A stretch of 46,376 nucleotides of DNA from Myroides albus (GTDB taxonomy: Bacteria > Bacteroidota > Bacteroidia > Flavobacteriales > Flavobacteriaceae), in NCBI RefSeq assembly GCF_009711045.1, contig NZ_WMJX01000023.1, positions 1-46,376 of the forward strand. Reading direction: 5' to 3'. Below are positions 8,043 to 18,379 of the stretch, one piece after another (within the stretch, counting starts at the first letter, position 1; every line of letters begins with the position of its first letter). The notes beneath the pieces were generated by a model. It made no database searches and had not been told where the DNA came from. It saw only the letters and a program-made list of their open reading frames with translations. Position numbers and translations under genes: made by a program.

Positions 8043-8870
8043 ATGCAAACAAACTTTATAAAAGAATTACTACATCAGAATGAGAGTTCTCAATCTTTCT
8101 TAGATAAAAAGCGAATTGAACAATTTACGGATTCACTTTTTCACTTTTTATTTCAATTAGAAGATAAAAAATATACTTCAGAGCAAGCTATCAATATCCG
8201 ATTAACTATCCTAAAGAATGAACTGATTTCTATTGTATTTAATATAAATAACGATATCGATAAATCTAATAAGATAGCCAGTGATTTCTTTGAAGCATTG
8301 CCAAGTATCTATTTTGTTCTTCGAACAGATGCTCAGGCAATTTTAAATAACGACCCAGCTGCTACTTGCTTACAAGAAGTATACATAGCTTATCCAGGTT
8401 TTTATGCTATTGCGATTTATCGCTTTGCACATCAGCTCCATAGACAACAGGTTAAGTTATTACCTCGTATTTGGACAGAATATGCTCATAACAAAACAGG
8501 TATTGACATTCACCCTGCTGCATCAATAGGCAGTAGTTTTTGTATAGATCATGGAACTGGCATTGTGATTGGAGAAACATGTGTTATTGGCAATAATGTC
8601 AAAATATACCAAGGAGTAACTTTAGGAGCTATTTCTGTATCTAAAGACAAAGCTAATACACGTAGACATCCTTATATCGAAGATAATGTCATTATTTATT
8701 CTGGGGCAACTATCCTTGGGGGAGAAACAACTATCGGACACGATACTGTTATTGGAGGTAACGTTTGGTTAACCAAGAGCGTTAAACCTAATTCAATTAT
8801 CTACAGTAAAAGTAAGAGCTATTCTAAAGACCAAGATATATACCCAGAACCTATCAATTTTGTAATATAA
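8043..8870 (+). CDS. cysE: serine O-acetyltransferase
   Basis: A 275-aa cytosolic enzyme that acetylates L-serine with acetyl-CoA to O-acetylserine, the first step of cysteine synthesis. The N-terminal half is helical. From about residue 158 a left-handed beta-helix of hexapeptide repeats is visible: TGIDIHPAASIGSSFCIDHGTGIVIGETCVIGNNVKIYQ. It contains the conserved DHGTG with the catalytic His, then LGAISV and HPYIEDNV. The next gene, cysK, starts 17 bases after the stop, so the two are an operon. The leader carries two dyads that may regulate it. Confidence 0.93.
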   Translation: MQTNFIKELLHQNESSQSFLDKKRIEQFTDSLFHFLFQLEDKKYTSEQAINIRLTILKNELISIVFNINNDIDKSNKIASDFFEALPSIYFVLRTDAQAILNNDPAATCLQEVYIAYPGFYAIAIYRFAHQLHRQQVKLLPRIWTEYAHNKTGIDIHPAASIGSSFCIDHGTGIVIGETCVIGNNVKIYQGVTLGAISVSKDKANTRRHPYIEDNVIIYSGATILGGETTIGHDTVIGGNVWLTKSVKPNSIIYSKSKSYSKDQDIYPEPINFVI

Positions 8871-8887
8871 CCTAAAAAAAAAAGAAT

Positions 8888-9823
8888 ATGAAAATAAACA
8901 GCGTATTGGAGGCGATTGGAAACACTCCCCACATTAAAATCAACAAACTGTTTCCCAATGATGTAAATGTTTGGATTAAACTAGAAAAACAAAATCCTGG
9001 TGGAAGCTTAAAAGATCGTATCGCTTTAGCTATGATTGAAGACGCCGAACAAAAAGGATTGATAAATAAAAATACCACAATCATCGAACCTACCTCTGGA
9101 AATACAGGTGTGGGACTTGCCATGGTTTGTGCTGTAAAAGGGTATAAACTGATCTTAGTTATGCCTGAATCAATGAGTATAGAAAGACGTAAGTTAATGG
9201 CTGCTTATGGTGCCAAATTTGTCTTAACACCTAAAGAATTAGGTACAGCAGGATCAGTTTCAAAAGCAACTGAATTGGCAGAACAAATAGACAATGCTTG
9301 GGTACCTCAGCAATTCAATAACTTAGCGAACCCTGAAATTCACAAACGCACTACAGCTTTAGAAATTGCTAATGATTTCCCTGAAGGAATTGATTATCTG
9401 ATTACAGGTGTTGGTACTGGTGGACATATTACTGGGGTAGCAGAAGTATTAAAGGAGAAGTTTCCTAAAATGAAGGTATTTGCCGTAGAGCCTGCTAACT
9501 CTCCTGTCTTAAGTGGAGGTCAGCCTGGTCCTCACCCATTACAGGGAATTGGAGCTGGATTTATTCCAAAAGTAGTCAATACTACTCTTTTTGATGGTAT
9601 CATTACAATCGACAAAGAAGAAGCATACGAATACACCAACAAAATAGCAAGTCAAGAAGGTATTTTGGCTGGTGTTTCAACGGGAACTTCATTGGCAGCT
9701 ATTGCCAAAAAATTACCAGAAATAGAAAAAGGTGCTACTATTTTGACGTTTAATTATGATACAGGAGAAAGATATTGGTCGGTAGCAGACTTATTTGACG
9801 AGAAAGTAGCTGAGATTAAATAA
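8888..9823 (+). CDS. cysK: cysteine synthase (O-acetylserine sulfhydrylase)
   Basis: A 311-aa PLP enzyme that makes cysteine from O-acetylserine and sulfide. The PLP lysine is Lys42 in [12 protein letters not shown]. The substrate loop is [13 protein letters not shown] (about residues 65-77). The phosphate-binding loop is [11 protein letters not shown], and the active-site [11 protein letters not shown] block is near the end. The length is normal for CysK/CysM; the A or B isozyme is not certain from sequence alone. It is translated directly after cysE and closed by a strong terminator. Confidence 0.92.
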   Translation: MKINSVLEAIGNTPHIKINKLFPNDVNVWIKLEKQNPGGSLKDRIALAMIEDAEQKGLINKNTTIIEPTSGNTGVGLAMVCAVKGYKLILVMPESMSIERRKLMAAYGAKFVLTPKELGTAGSVSKATELAEQIDNAWVPQQFNNLANPEIHKRTTALEIANDFPEGIDYLITGVGTGGHITGVAEVLKEKFPKMKVFAVEPANSPVLSGGQPGPHPLQGIGAGFIPKVVNTTLFDGIITIDKEEAYEYTNKIASQEGILAGVSTGTSLAAIAKKLPEIEKGATILTFNYDTGERYWSVADLFDEKVAEIK

Positions 9824-9838
9824 TTCATTATCAATAAA

Positions 9839-9873
9839 ATAAAAGCCATCTATGATTAATAGATGGCTTTTAT
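9839..9873 (+). terminator. terminator of cysE-cysK
   Basis: Perfect 15-base stem ATAAAAGCCATCTAT / ATAGATGGCTTTTAT around a 5-base loop. Confidence 0.85.
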
Positions 9874-9937
9874 CTTTATATACTTATACTAAAAAGTTCT
9901 ATATCAAACAGAATAGCTCTAATCAAATATAAAGTTG

Positions 9938-9945
9938 TAATTTTG
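9938..9945 (+). promoter_or_regulatory. -7 promoter box TAATTTTG
   Basis: Matches TAnnTTTG and lies 29 bases before the acid phosphatase start. -33 element not obvious. Confidence 0.4.
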
Positions 9946-9974
9946 TATACTTATAACAGTTAAAACATAGAATT

Positions 9975-10793
9975 ATGCTTAAAAGATCTTTCCTAATCGC
10001 AGGACTAGCATTCGCAACATTAACAGCTTGTAAATCAGTTCCTCAATCAGTTGTAGCTACAAACGACAATGTACTAAACAACATCGAAGTAAATGGAAAA
10101 TTATATGCTGCTGTTTTTCAACAAAATGCTGCTGAATATCAAGCTCTTTGCGCACAAGCATTTAACATTGCTACCTTACAATTAGATTTAATTTTACAAG
10201 AGAATCACGACAAACCTATTGCTATTGTAACAGATATTGATGAAACTTTCTTAGACAACTCTCCTTATGCTGTAAAAACTGCTCGTGAAGGAAAATCTTA
10301 TGACCAAACAACTTGGACTGATTGGACTTCTAAAGGGGAGGCTATTCCTTTATTAGGTAGTCAAGAATTCTTTAACTATGCTGCTTCAAAAGGAGTTGAG
10401 ATTTTCTATATTACAAATAGAAATCAAAATGACAAACCAGGTACAATGAAAAACTTGGTGAAATACAATTACCCTTTTGCAGATGAAGAACACGTAATCG
10501 TTAGAACTGCTGAGTCAAGTAAAGAAACAAGACGTCAAAAGTTAAGTGAAACACATGAGATCGTAATGCTTTTAGGTGATAACTTATCTGACTTCTCAAC
10601 TCTTTGGGATAAAAAACCACAAGCTGAACGCATTGAAAATGTAAAAAACAATAGAGAGCAGTTTGGTAAAAAATTCATCGTATTACCAAATACTGGTTAT
10701 GGAGATTGGGAAGCGGCATTATTCCAATACAGAAAAGACCTTTCTAAAGAAGACAAAGATAAAATCTATAATAAAAGCGTAAAAGGCTTTTAA
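9975..10793 (+). CDS. 5'-nucleotidase, lipoprotein e(P4) family (class C acid phosphatase)
   Basis: A 272-aa lipoprotein. The lipobox is LTAC with Cys19. The HAD-type acid phosphatase core has the nucleophile motif DIDETFLDN (Asp87 and Asp89), then ITNRNQ (motif II), and MLLGDNLSDF (acidic motif). In Haemophilus, e(P4) dephosphorylates nucleotides, including NMN, at the cell surface; here it probably scavenges phosphate or nucleosides in the periplasm or on the surface. Single gene or loosely linked to the following lipoprotein gene (45-base gap). Confidence 0.92.
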   Translation: MLKRSFLIAGLAFATLTACKSVPQSVVATNDNVLNNIEVNGKLYAAVFQQNAAEYQALCAQAFNIATLQLDLILQENHDKPIAIVTDIDETFLDNSPYAVKTAREGKSYDQTTWTDWTSKGEAIPLLGSQEFFNYAASKGVEIFYITNRNQNDKPGTMKNLVKYNYPFADEEHVIVRTAESSKETRRQKLSETHEIVMLLGDNLSDFSTLWDKKPQAERIENVKNNREQFGKKFIVLPNTGYGDWEAALFQYRKDLSKEDKDKIYNKSVKGF

Positions 10794-10838
10794 GACATAC
10801 TCTATCAACAATATAAATTAATAACAAATTCAATTTAC

Positions 10839-11321
10839 ATGAAGAAAATAATGGCTTTAGTACTATTTGTAAGTACTTCAATCGCTTTTACAGCTTGTTC
10901 GAGTGATGACAACACACCTGTAAGATCTGAAATGGAATCACCAGAAGGTACTTGGGAATCTTCTACATTGACTTATGCTGCTTTTGATGAAAATGGAAAG
11001 CCTTTTCACGCAAGTCCTGAAGGTGTGGAATACACATATGATAAAATCCCTTTTGGAGAAGATCCGACTAAAGAAGAAACATTCATCATTGAAGGTAATA
11101 AGGCAACATTAAAAGATATTGCAAAATCTAATAAAGAAACTATTGTTGAAGGTGAACTAATTAACAAGACAACAATCGTGCTTGACAATGAAAAATACCA
11201 CGATAGAACAATAGTAAATGTTACCAAGACTACAATGACACTTAGCTATAGAATGGACTTAAGTATGGATAAAATGAAAAATGCTTATGGCATTTTAACA
11301 GTAAAATACCTTAAGAAGTAA
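10839..11321 (+). CDS. surface-exposed lipoprotein, lipocalin-like
   Basis: A 160-aa lipoprotein of unknown function. The lipobox is FTAC (Cys20), directly followed by SSDDN, which fits the Flavobacteriia lipoprotein export signal for transfer to the cell surface. The opening SPEGTWESSTLTY and alternating beta-strand pattern recall lipocalin-like proteins of Bacteroidota, but I do not recognise a named family. It follows the acid phosphatase gene and is closed by a strong terminator, so it may be co-transcribed. Confidence 0.75.
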   Translation: MKKIMALVLFVSTSIAFTACSSDDNTPVRSEMESPEGTWESSTLTYAAFDENGKPFHASPEGVEYTYDKIPFGEDPTKEETFIIEGNKATLKDIAKSNKETIVEGELINKTTIVLDNEKYHDRTIVNVTKTTMTLSYRMDLSMDKMKNAYGILTVKYLKK

Positions 11322-11345
11322 CTTCTTCTAAGATTAAAATAATGA

Positions 11346-11371
11346 AAAGGGGGACTGCATAGTCCCCCTTT
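11346..11371 (+). terminator. terminator after the lipoprotein gene
   Basis: 11-base GC-rich stem AAAGGGGGACT / AGTCCCCCTTT with loop GCAT and T-rich tail. Confidence 0.9.
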
Positions 11372-11604
11372 CTTATTATTCCATTTTATCAATTTACAAA
11401 ATCAATTACAAATGACACAATCAAAAAAACATGTACTACAAAAGCAATTAGCAACACAATGCATTAAAAATCAAACACCTATAAAATACACATTCTTCAT
11501 CATAAACGACCAAACACTACTCATTCCTTATTTTAACGTTTCCAAATAAGAAGTTACTTAACATATTTTCATATATTGAAAAAAATTATAACCCACAACA
11601 ATAT

Positions 11605-13065
11605 ATGAAATCACATAAAAAATCCAAGGGAAAACCAGTTACACTCCTGCAATCGTTAATCCCAATGGTAATACTTATCATTCTCTTAGGTATCAACGTT
11701 TTTGTCTTTGGAAGCTCGGCTCTCGCTGGATCAAACCAATTTGTATTATTAATCGGAGGATTAATAGCAATTGGAGTAGGATTATACAACAAAGTTGATT
11801 ACGAAGATATTATCAAAAAAATAACCAAGAACGTAAGAGAAACCACACGAGCAATCTATATTCTATTGCTGGTAGGAGCCTTATCGGGTACTTGGTTATT
11901 AAGTGGTATTATCCCTACGATGATATACTATGGATTACAAATCCTCGAGCCACATATCTTTCTCCCTGCAACAGTGATTATCTGTTCCATTATTGCCTTA
12001 GCAACTGGTAGCTCTTGGACCACATCTGCCACTGTAGGTATTGCACTAGTAGGTATAGGTAATGCAATGGGAATAGAACTTGCACTAATTGGAGGTGCTG
12101 TAATCTCAGGAGCATACTTTGGAGATAAATTATCTCCCCTATCAGACACTACTAATTTAGCATCTGCTATGGCTGGTACAGATTTATTTACTCATATAAG
12201 GTACATGATGTTCACCACTATCCCTACCTATGTAGTAACACTAATTATATTTATCATCATCAGCTTTAATCTTGATGTACCTGATACAATAGATATGTCT
12301 GCTTCATTGCAAGCCATTGATCAAACATTCAATATCACACCTTGGTTATTCTTAGTTCCTGTGATTGTAATTGGAGCAATATTAAAAAAGATGAAACCAA
12401 TCCTTGCTTTATTACTGGGAACCTTACTAGGTGCTGTATTTGCTCTATTCTTCCAGCCAGATATAGTAGCCTTTGTAGGAGAAGGAACTACATTAACACC
12501 AGTTACAGCCTATAAAGGAATTATGAATGCCATTACTACAGATATTGCTATTCTATCTCCCATGGAAAGCTTAAATAGCTTATTTGAAGCAGGAGGAATG
12601 AAAAGTATGTTAAATACAGTATGGTTAATTATCTGTGCAATGTTCTTTGGTGGAGCAATGGAAGCTATCGGAGCTTTAAAGAAAATAACACAAACATTAT
12701 TAAGTATAGCTAAGTCAGTTTTTGGGCTATTCGCAAGTACAATGGCAAGCTGTGTAGTGGTAAACCTAACTGCTTCTGAGCAATACCTATCATTAGTAAT
12801 CCCTGGAAAAATGTTCTCTAAAGCTTATAAAGATAAAGGACTTGCACCTGAGAACTTAAGTAGAACTTTAGAAGATTCAGGGACAGTGACATCGGTGCTA
12901 ATTCCATGGAATACCTGTGGAGCTTATCACTCAGGGGTATTAGGTATTGATACAATGACTTATGCGCCTTATGCATTCTTTAATATCATTTCCCCATTTG
13001 TATCTCTTACTTATGTGGTATTAAATATTAAAATCAGACGTTTAGTTGATGCTGTAAAAGCATAA
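11605..13065 (+). CDS. nhaC: Na+/H+ antiporter NhaC
   Basis: A 486-aa inner-membrane protein with about twelve hydrophobic helices. It matches the NhaC family in the blocks LATGSSWTTSATVGIALVGIG, GAVISGAYFGDKLSPLSDTTNLA and the C-terminal LEDSGTVTSVLIPWNTCGAYHSGVLG. It exchanges cytosolic Na+ for external protons and supports pH and salt homeostasis. The substrate is assigned from the family; a minority of NhaC-like proteins exchange organic acids. The start is ATG 11605, just after ACAACAATAT. Single gene, followed by a leader-like hairpin and a long terminator. Confidence 0.9.
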   Translation: MKSHKKSKGKPVTLLQSLIPMVILIILLGINVFVFGSSALAGSNQFVLLIGGLIAIGVGLYNKVDYEDIIKKITKNVRETTRAIYILLLVGALSGTWLLSGIIPTMIYYGLQILEPHIFLPATVIICSIIALATGSSWTTSATVGIALVGIGNAMGIELALIGGAVISGAYFGDKLSPLSDTTNLASAMAGTDLFTHIRYMMFTTIPTYVVTLIIFIIISFNLDVPDTIDMSASLQAIDQTFNITPWLFLVPVIVIGAILKKMKPILALLLGTLLGAVFALFFQPDIVAFVGEGTTLTPVTAYKGIMNAITTDIAILSPMESLNSLFEAGGMKSMLNTVWLIICAMFFGGAMEAIGALKKITQTLLSIAKSVFGLFASTMASCVVVNLTASEQYLSLVIPGKMFSKAYKDKGLAPENLSRTLEDSGTVTSVLIPWNTCGAYHSGVLGIDTMTYAPYAFFNIISPFVSLTYVVLNIKIRRLVDAVKA

Positions 13066-13087
13066 TTTTTAATTAAGAATTATGACT

Positions 13088-13113
13088 CTGCGCTTACGTC
13101 ATGAGGTAAGCAG
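13088..13113 (+). repeat. hairpin in the nhaC 3' untranslated region
   Basis: GCTTAC (13092-13097) pairs with GTAAGC (13106-13111), and the pairing extends through CTG/AG with one bulge. It has no T-tract and lies between the nhaC stop and its terminator. Confidence 0.45.
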
Positions 13114-13125
13114 AACTTATATAAA

Positions 13126-13165
13126 ATAACAAAAGGCTATTTCTCTCGAAATAGCCTTTTGTTAT
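13126..13165. terminator. bidirectional terminator between nhaC and guaB
   Basis: Perfect 17-base stem ATAACAAAAGGCTATTT / AAATAGCCTTTTGTTAT with a 6-base loop between convergent genes. Confidence 0.88.
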
Positions 13166-13213
13166 TTTATTATTTCTACTGTTAACAGTGAACCATCAAC
13201 TGTAAACTAATTA

Positions 13214-14734
<1,521 letters not shown>

Positions 14735-14743
14735 CTAAAAAAC

Positions 14744-15610
14744 TTAATGGTAAAAATTAAATATTTTTAACGCTTCGTTGTAAGCGCTCTCAAATGACAT
14801 AGCACTCAAATTCGTATCTACCTTATTAGCTGTAAAATAACTTAGCAATCGCTCTGTAGGCATATTCCCTGTCAAATCATCTTTTGCCATTGGACATCCT
14901 CCATATCCTTTAATTGCTCCGTCAAAACGCAAACATCCTGCCTTATAAGCAGCATCTACCTTCTCATACCATGAATCTAAGGTCGTGTGTAAGTGAGCTC
15001 CAAATTCAATATCAGGATATGCTTTAATCAAATTACTAAACAAATAATCTATCACCTCTGGAGTTGAGCTCCCTACAGTATCAGATAAAGAGAGTATTTT
15101 CACTCCCATCTTTGCCAATCTTTCTGTCCATTCTCCAACAATCTCTACATTCCACGGATCTCCATAAGGATTTCCAAATCCCATAGACAAGTAAGCTACT
15201 ACTTCTTTATTGCTCTTGGTCGCTACATTTAATATCTCATCTAAAGTCACAATAGATTCTGCTATTGTCTTATGCGTATTTCGCATCTGAAAGTTCTCCG
15301 AAATAGAAAACGGAAAACCTAAATACTGTATTTCATTGAATTGAGCTGCTTGTTCAGCACCTCTTGTATTTGCTATGATAGCCAAAAGCTTACTCTGTGT
15401 CCTACTCAAATCCAATTGACCTAATAATTCCGCAGTATCTTGCATCTGTGGAATCGCTTTAGGCGAAACAAAGCTTCCAAAATCAATCGTATCGTATCCA
15501 ACTCTAAGAAGAGCTTGAATATATTGTGCTTTTTTCTCAGTCGGAATAAACATCTTGATACCTTGCATGGCATCACGAGGACATTCTATTATTTTTACTT
15601 TTGGTTTCAT
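14744..15610 (-). CDS. hydroxymethylglutaryl-CoA lyase
   Basis: A 288-aa TIM-barrel lyase of the HMGL-like family that splits 3-hydroxy-3-methylglutaryl-CoA into acetoacetate and acetyl-CoA, the last step of leucine breakdown. Visible marks: ECPRDAMQG (catalytic Arg/Asp, the RDxxQ motif), the metal ligands in GAHLHTT (HxH), and the cysteine loop GYGGCPMAKDDLTGN, which matches GxGGCPxAxxxxGN. Other leucine-degradation genes are not in the window, though ilvE is 14 kb away. Citramalate-type relatives are possible but fit less well. Confidence 0.85.
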   Translation of the reverse strand: MKPKVKIIECPRDAMQGIKMFIPTEKKAQYIQALLRVGYDTIDFGSFVSPKAIPQMQDTAELLGQLDLSRTQSKLLAIIANTRGAEQAAQFNEIQYLGFPFSISENFQMRNTHKTIAESIVTLDEILNVATKSNKEVVAYLSMGFGNPYGDPWNVEIVGEWTERLAKMGVKILSLSDTVGSSTPEVIDYLFSNLIKAYPDIEFGAHLHTTLDSWYEKVDAAYKAGCLRFDGAIKGYGGCPMAKDDLTGNMPTERLLSYFTANKVDTNLSAMSFESAYNEALKIFNFYH

Positions 15611-15716
15611 AGTGTTTCAAATATAGATGAAAACTTGATAATTCACAAAATGAATTATTTGAAATTGAATACAAATAATTTACTTCATTAGTTAACTGAA
15701 TTTGAAATAGATAAAT

Positions 15717-15757
15717 AAAAAAGAGGCTCGTTATTTAGAATAACGAGCCTCTTTTTT
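15717..15757 (-). terminator. terminator of the pyrD-lysE unit
   Basis: Perfect 17-base stem AAAAAAGAGGCTCGTTA / TAACGAGCCTCTTTTTT with a 7-base loop, just after the LysE stop on the minus strand. Confidence 0.88.
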
Positions 15758-15770
15758 ATTATTTTCAAAA

Positions 15771-16397
15771 CTAACTCACAAGTAGAAAAACTCCTAATCC
15801 CGAGAAAATTATAATTTGTAACCATTTCAAAAAGACATTTATAATCTTGTTGTTCTTCATAAACTCTGTCAACTGAGCAGCAATCGTACAAATGATCAAA
15901 AAGATAACTAATGCCTCTGTTATAAATACGCTCCCCAGTACAAATACCTGTTGCTTTATATTTCCAGCAGCTTCACTAATAAATCCTGGAAATAGAGCTA
16001 AAAAGAACATCATGACCTTTGGGTTAAGAATATTCATAAATAACCCCTTTCTCACAAACCCCATAAAACTCTTATCACTCTTAGTTGTAGGGCTATCATC
16101 TATCGTAATAACATTTTCTTCTTGGTACACCTTATAAGACAACCAAAATAAATAAAGAGCTCCAAATATCTTAACTGCTTTTAAAGCAAAAGCTGAATTA
16201 ATAATCAAAGCTGAAACTCCAAAGGCAAATAGAGATAAATGAAATAATAATCCTCCCATTTGACCAATAACTACAGCATAACCGTATTTCTTCCCCCTTG
16301 TGATACTTTGAGAAACAACATAAAGTAAGTCTGGTCCAGGCGTAATTATCAATAAAAAACAAGTTATAAAAAAAGTATAAAGAACTTCTGTTGACAT
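15771..16397 (-). CDS. LysE/RhtB family amino-acid exporter
   Basis: A 208-aa inner-membrane protein with six hydrophobic segments. The family signature FLLIITPGPDLLYVVSQSITRGKKYG (N-terminal GPD motif) and FMNILNPKVMMFFLALFPGF are clear. LysE/RhtB proteins export amino acids such as lysine, homoserine or threonine; the substrate here cannot be assigned. It starts 26 bases after pyrD on the same strand and ends at a strong terminator, so it is probably the second gene of a pyrD-lysE unit, an association that looks positional rather than functional. Confidence 0.88.
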   Translation of the reverse strand: MSTEVLYTFFITCFLLIITPGPDLLYVVSQSITRGKKYGYAVVIGQMGGLLFHLSLFAFGVSALIINSAFALKAVKIFGALYLFWLSYKVYQEENVITIDDSPTTKSDKSFMGFVRKGLFMNILNPKVMMFFLALFPGFISEAAGNIKQQVFVLGSVFITEALVIFLIICTIAAQLTEFMKNNKIINVFLKWLQIIIFSGLGVFLLVS

Positions 16398-16423
16398 AGT
16401 TTGTTTTTGATGTATTTAGTTTG

Positions 16424-17443
16424 TTATGATTGCGATAATATTTTTTTATTGATTTTCTTGATCAAACTTGGTCCCTCATAAATAAAACCAGTATACAATT
16501 GAATCAGACTTGCACCTGCTTCTAATTTTTCTATAGCATCCTCAGCCGAGTGAATCCCTCCTACTCCTATAATAGGAAAAGCGCGATTGCTCTTTTCTGA
16601 TAAAAAGCGGATAACCTCAGTACTTCGTTTAGTCAAAGGCTTTCCACTTAGACCACCTGTTTCTGATTGGTTTACAGACTTTAGATTCTCTCTTCCAATA
16701 GTCGTATTTGTTGCAATTACTCCAGCTATTTTTGTTTCTGTGACAATCTCTATAATGTCTAATAACTGATCATCTGTTAAGTCTGGTGCTATTTTTAATA
16801 AAATAGGCTTAGGAGCCTCTTTCTGATTATTTTTAACTTGTAAGCCATGAAGTAGTGCCTTCAGTGGTTCTTTATCCTGTAAGGCACGTAAATTAGGTGT
16901 ATTAGGAGAACTCACATTCACAACAAAATAATCTACATAAGGAAACAACGCCTCAAAACAGATCTCATAATCTTCATTTGCTTGTTCATTTGGGGTCACT
17001 TTATTCTTACCAATGTTCCCTCCTATCAGCGTTCCTTTGTTCTTCTTTAGACGTTCTATTGCCTCTTCTATCCCTCCGTTATTAAATCCCATCCTATTAA
17101 TCAGACCTCCATCCTCTTTTAGTCGAAATAATCGCTTAGTAGGATTTCCAGGTTGCCCTTTGGGAGTCAACGTTCCTATTTCAATAAAACCAAAACCAAA
17201 ATTCTCTAACTCACTATACAATTTCGCATCTTTATCTAATCCCGCTGCAAGTCCCACAGGATTCTTAAACTTTAGTCCAAAAACTTCTCGTTCTAATCGA
17301 GGATCATTAACCTGACAATTGGCGCGAATCAGCGCGGATATACCTGGAATGGCATTAAAAAATTTAAGAGCACCAAAAGTAAAATGGTGTACCTTCTCCG
17401 GGTCAAACCTAAAAAGAATAGGCTTTATTATGCTTTTATACAT
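16424..17443 (-). CDS. pyrD: dihydroorotate dehydrogenase (quinone), class 2
   Basis: A 339-aa FMN enzyme of the inner-membrane face that oxidises dihydroorotate to orotate with quinone, the fourth step of UMP synthesis. The N-terminal amphipathic segment [23 protein letters not shown] marks class 2. Other blocks: [36 protein letters not shown] (catalytic Ser), [13 protein letters not shown] and [11 protein letters not shown] for FMN binding. The length is normal. A -7 box TACCTTTG lies 39 bases upstream. Confidence 0.94.
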   Translation of the reverse strand: MYKSIIKPILFRFDPEKVHHFTFGALKFFNAIPGISALIRANCQVNDPRLEREVFGLKFKNPVGLAAGLDKDAKLYSELENFGFGFIEIGTLTPKGQPGNPTKRLFRLKEDGGLINRMGFNNGGIEEAIERLKKNKGTLIGGNIGKNKVTPNEQANEDYEICFEALFPYVDYFVVNVSSPNTPNLRALQDKEPLKALLHGLQVKNNQKEAPKPILLKIAPDLTDDQLLDIIEIVTETKIAGVIATNTTIGRENLKSVNQSETGGLSGKPLTKRSTEVIRFLSEKSNRAFPIIGVGGIHSAEDAIEKLEAGASLIQLYTGFIYEGPSLIKKINKKILSQS

Positions 17444-17481
17444 GTGCTAAAGTACTTTGTGTTGTTGTGTGTAATTTGGTG

Positions 17482-17489
17482 CAAAGGTA
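17482..17489 (-). promoter_or_regulatory. -7 promoter box TACCTTTG of pyrD
   Basis: Exact TAnnTTTG match on the minus strand, 39 bases upstream of the pyrD ATG. Confidence 0.5.
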
Positions 17490-17915
17490 GTCTTTTAACC
17501 TTTAATTTCATATAGCTATTTTTTTGTTTTTCATCCCTCCTTACTAAGTTAAAAACAACCTCACTTTCCGAAAAAAATAAGTGATTTACTAAGAAAACAC
17601 TATATGACTAACTTCACTTCTGTCTTTACATCTCCTTTGCACATCTGAATAAGGAAACAAATCCACATTTTCACTTTTATATAACAACTTTCAATAAACA
17701 TTATACAAGCTATCTTTCCACTATAAAATCCTTCCTTCTATAATCTTACTTAAACTAAAACTACTATAATATCTAAGTCCATAGAACTTTCCTCCTCTTT
17801 AGTCCCTCCTTAATAAACAGAGCAGCACATGTTAAATAATATTAAAAAAACAAACAATTTTAACATAACTTATTTAAAAAACATACATTAATTACTATTA
17901 AAATTATTAAATACG

Positions 17916-17923
17916 TATATTTG
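17916..17923 (+). promoter_or_regulatory. -7 promoter box TATATTTG of the paralogue cluster
   Basis: Exact TAnnTTTG match 24 bases before the first paralogue's ATG. The region is very AT-rich, which weakens the call. Confidence 0.45.
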
Positions 17924-17946
17924 TTAAAAAATAAAAATAAAATTTT

Positions 17947-18318
17947 ATGAAAAACAAATATTATATCCCATTCTTACTTTTGTGTTTTGTTCTGTATTCA
18001 TATACGTCATTTTCACAAATAGTCATTGGAGAAAAAGTGTTACCAAAGCAAGGTACACTATTACAAATTCAGAACTTACCTGATCAACCAAACGACTTAA
18101 CTAATTCCAATAAAGGACTGTTATTACCACGTGTTAGTCTGACAGACATAAACAACCTATACCCAATGTTTGCAACAGGGTATAACAAAAGTGTATTAGA
18201 TCCAATACATATAGGGTTACTCGTTTTTAATGTCAATGAAAACTTAGTTAACGGAAAAGGTATCGGAATTTACGTTTGGGACGGATCTAAGTGGACCAAT
18301 CTAGATCTTAATCTATAA
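17947..18318 (+). CDS. secreted protein made of a single GLLLPRV-type head domain (paralogue A)
   Basis: A 123-aa protein of unknown function. A signal peptide (about residues 1-23, ending SFSQ) is followed by one domain. That domain has the pattern IGEKVLPKQGTLLQIQNL, NKGLLLPRVSLTDINNLYPMF, GLLVFNVNE and IYVWDGSKWTNL. The same domain opens the next two proteins and is common at the N termini of large Bacteroidota surface proteins. It ends exactly where the domain ends in its paralogues, with no visible remnant of the missing 400 residues downstream. It is therefore either a genuine stand-alone form or an old truncation. The next paralogue starts 61 bases later. Confidence 0.75.
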   Translation: MKNKYYIPFLLLCFVLYSYTSFSQIVIGEKVLPKQGTLLQIQNLPDQPNDLTNSNKGLLLPRVSLTDINNLYPMFATGYNKSVLDPIHIGLLVFNVNENLVNGKGIGIYVWDGSKWTNLDLNL

Positions 18319-18332
18319 TTAAAAAGTGTATC

Positions 18333-18355
18333 ATGTTATTCTGCTGTAATAACAT
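18333..18355 (+). repeat. hairpin between paralogues A and B
   Basis: ATGTTATT (18333-18340) and AATAACAT (18348-18355) form a perfect 8-base stem with a 7-base loop, ending 24 bases before the next ATG. There is no T-tract, so it is more like a leader hairpin than a terminator. Confidence 0.5.
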
Positions 18356-18379
18356 TAAAAAACAAAGAAAACTTTTGCT

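Larger units (their letters stand above)
17444..17946. other. 500-base non-coding region between pyrD and the secreted paralogues
   Basis: AT-rich divergent intergenic region carrying the pyrD promoter box at its left and the promoter box of the first paralogue at its right. I see no reading frame, RNA gene or strong hairpin in between. Confidence 0.6.
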
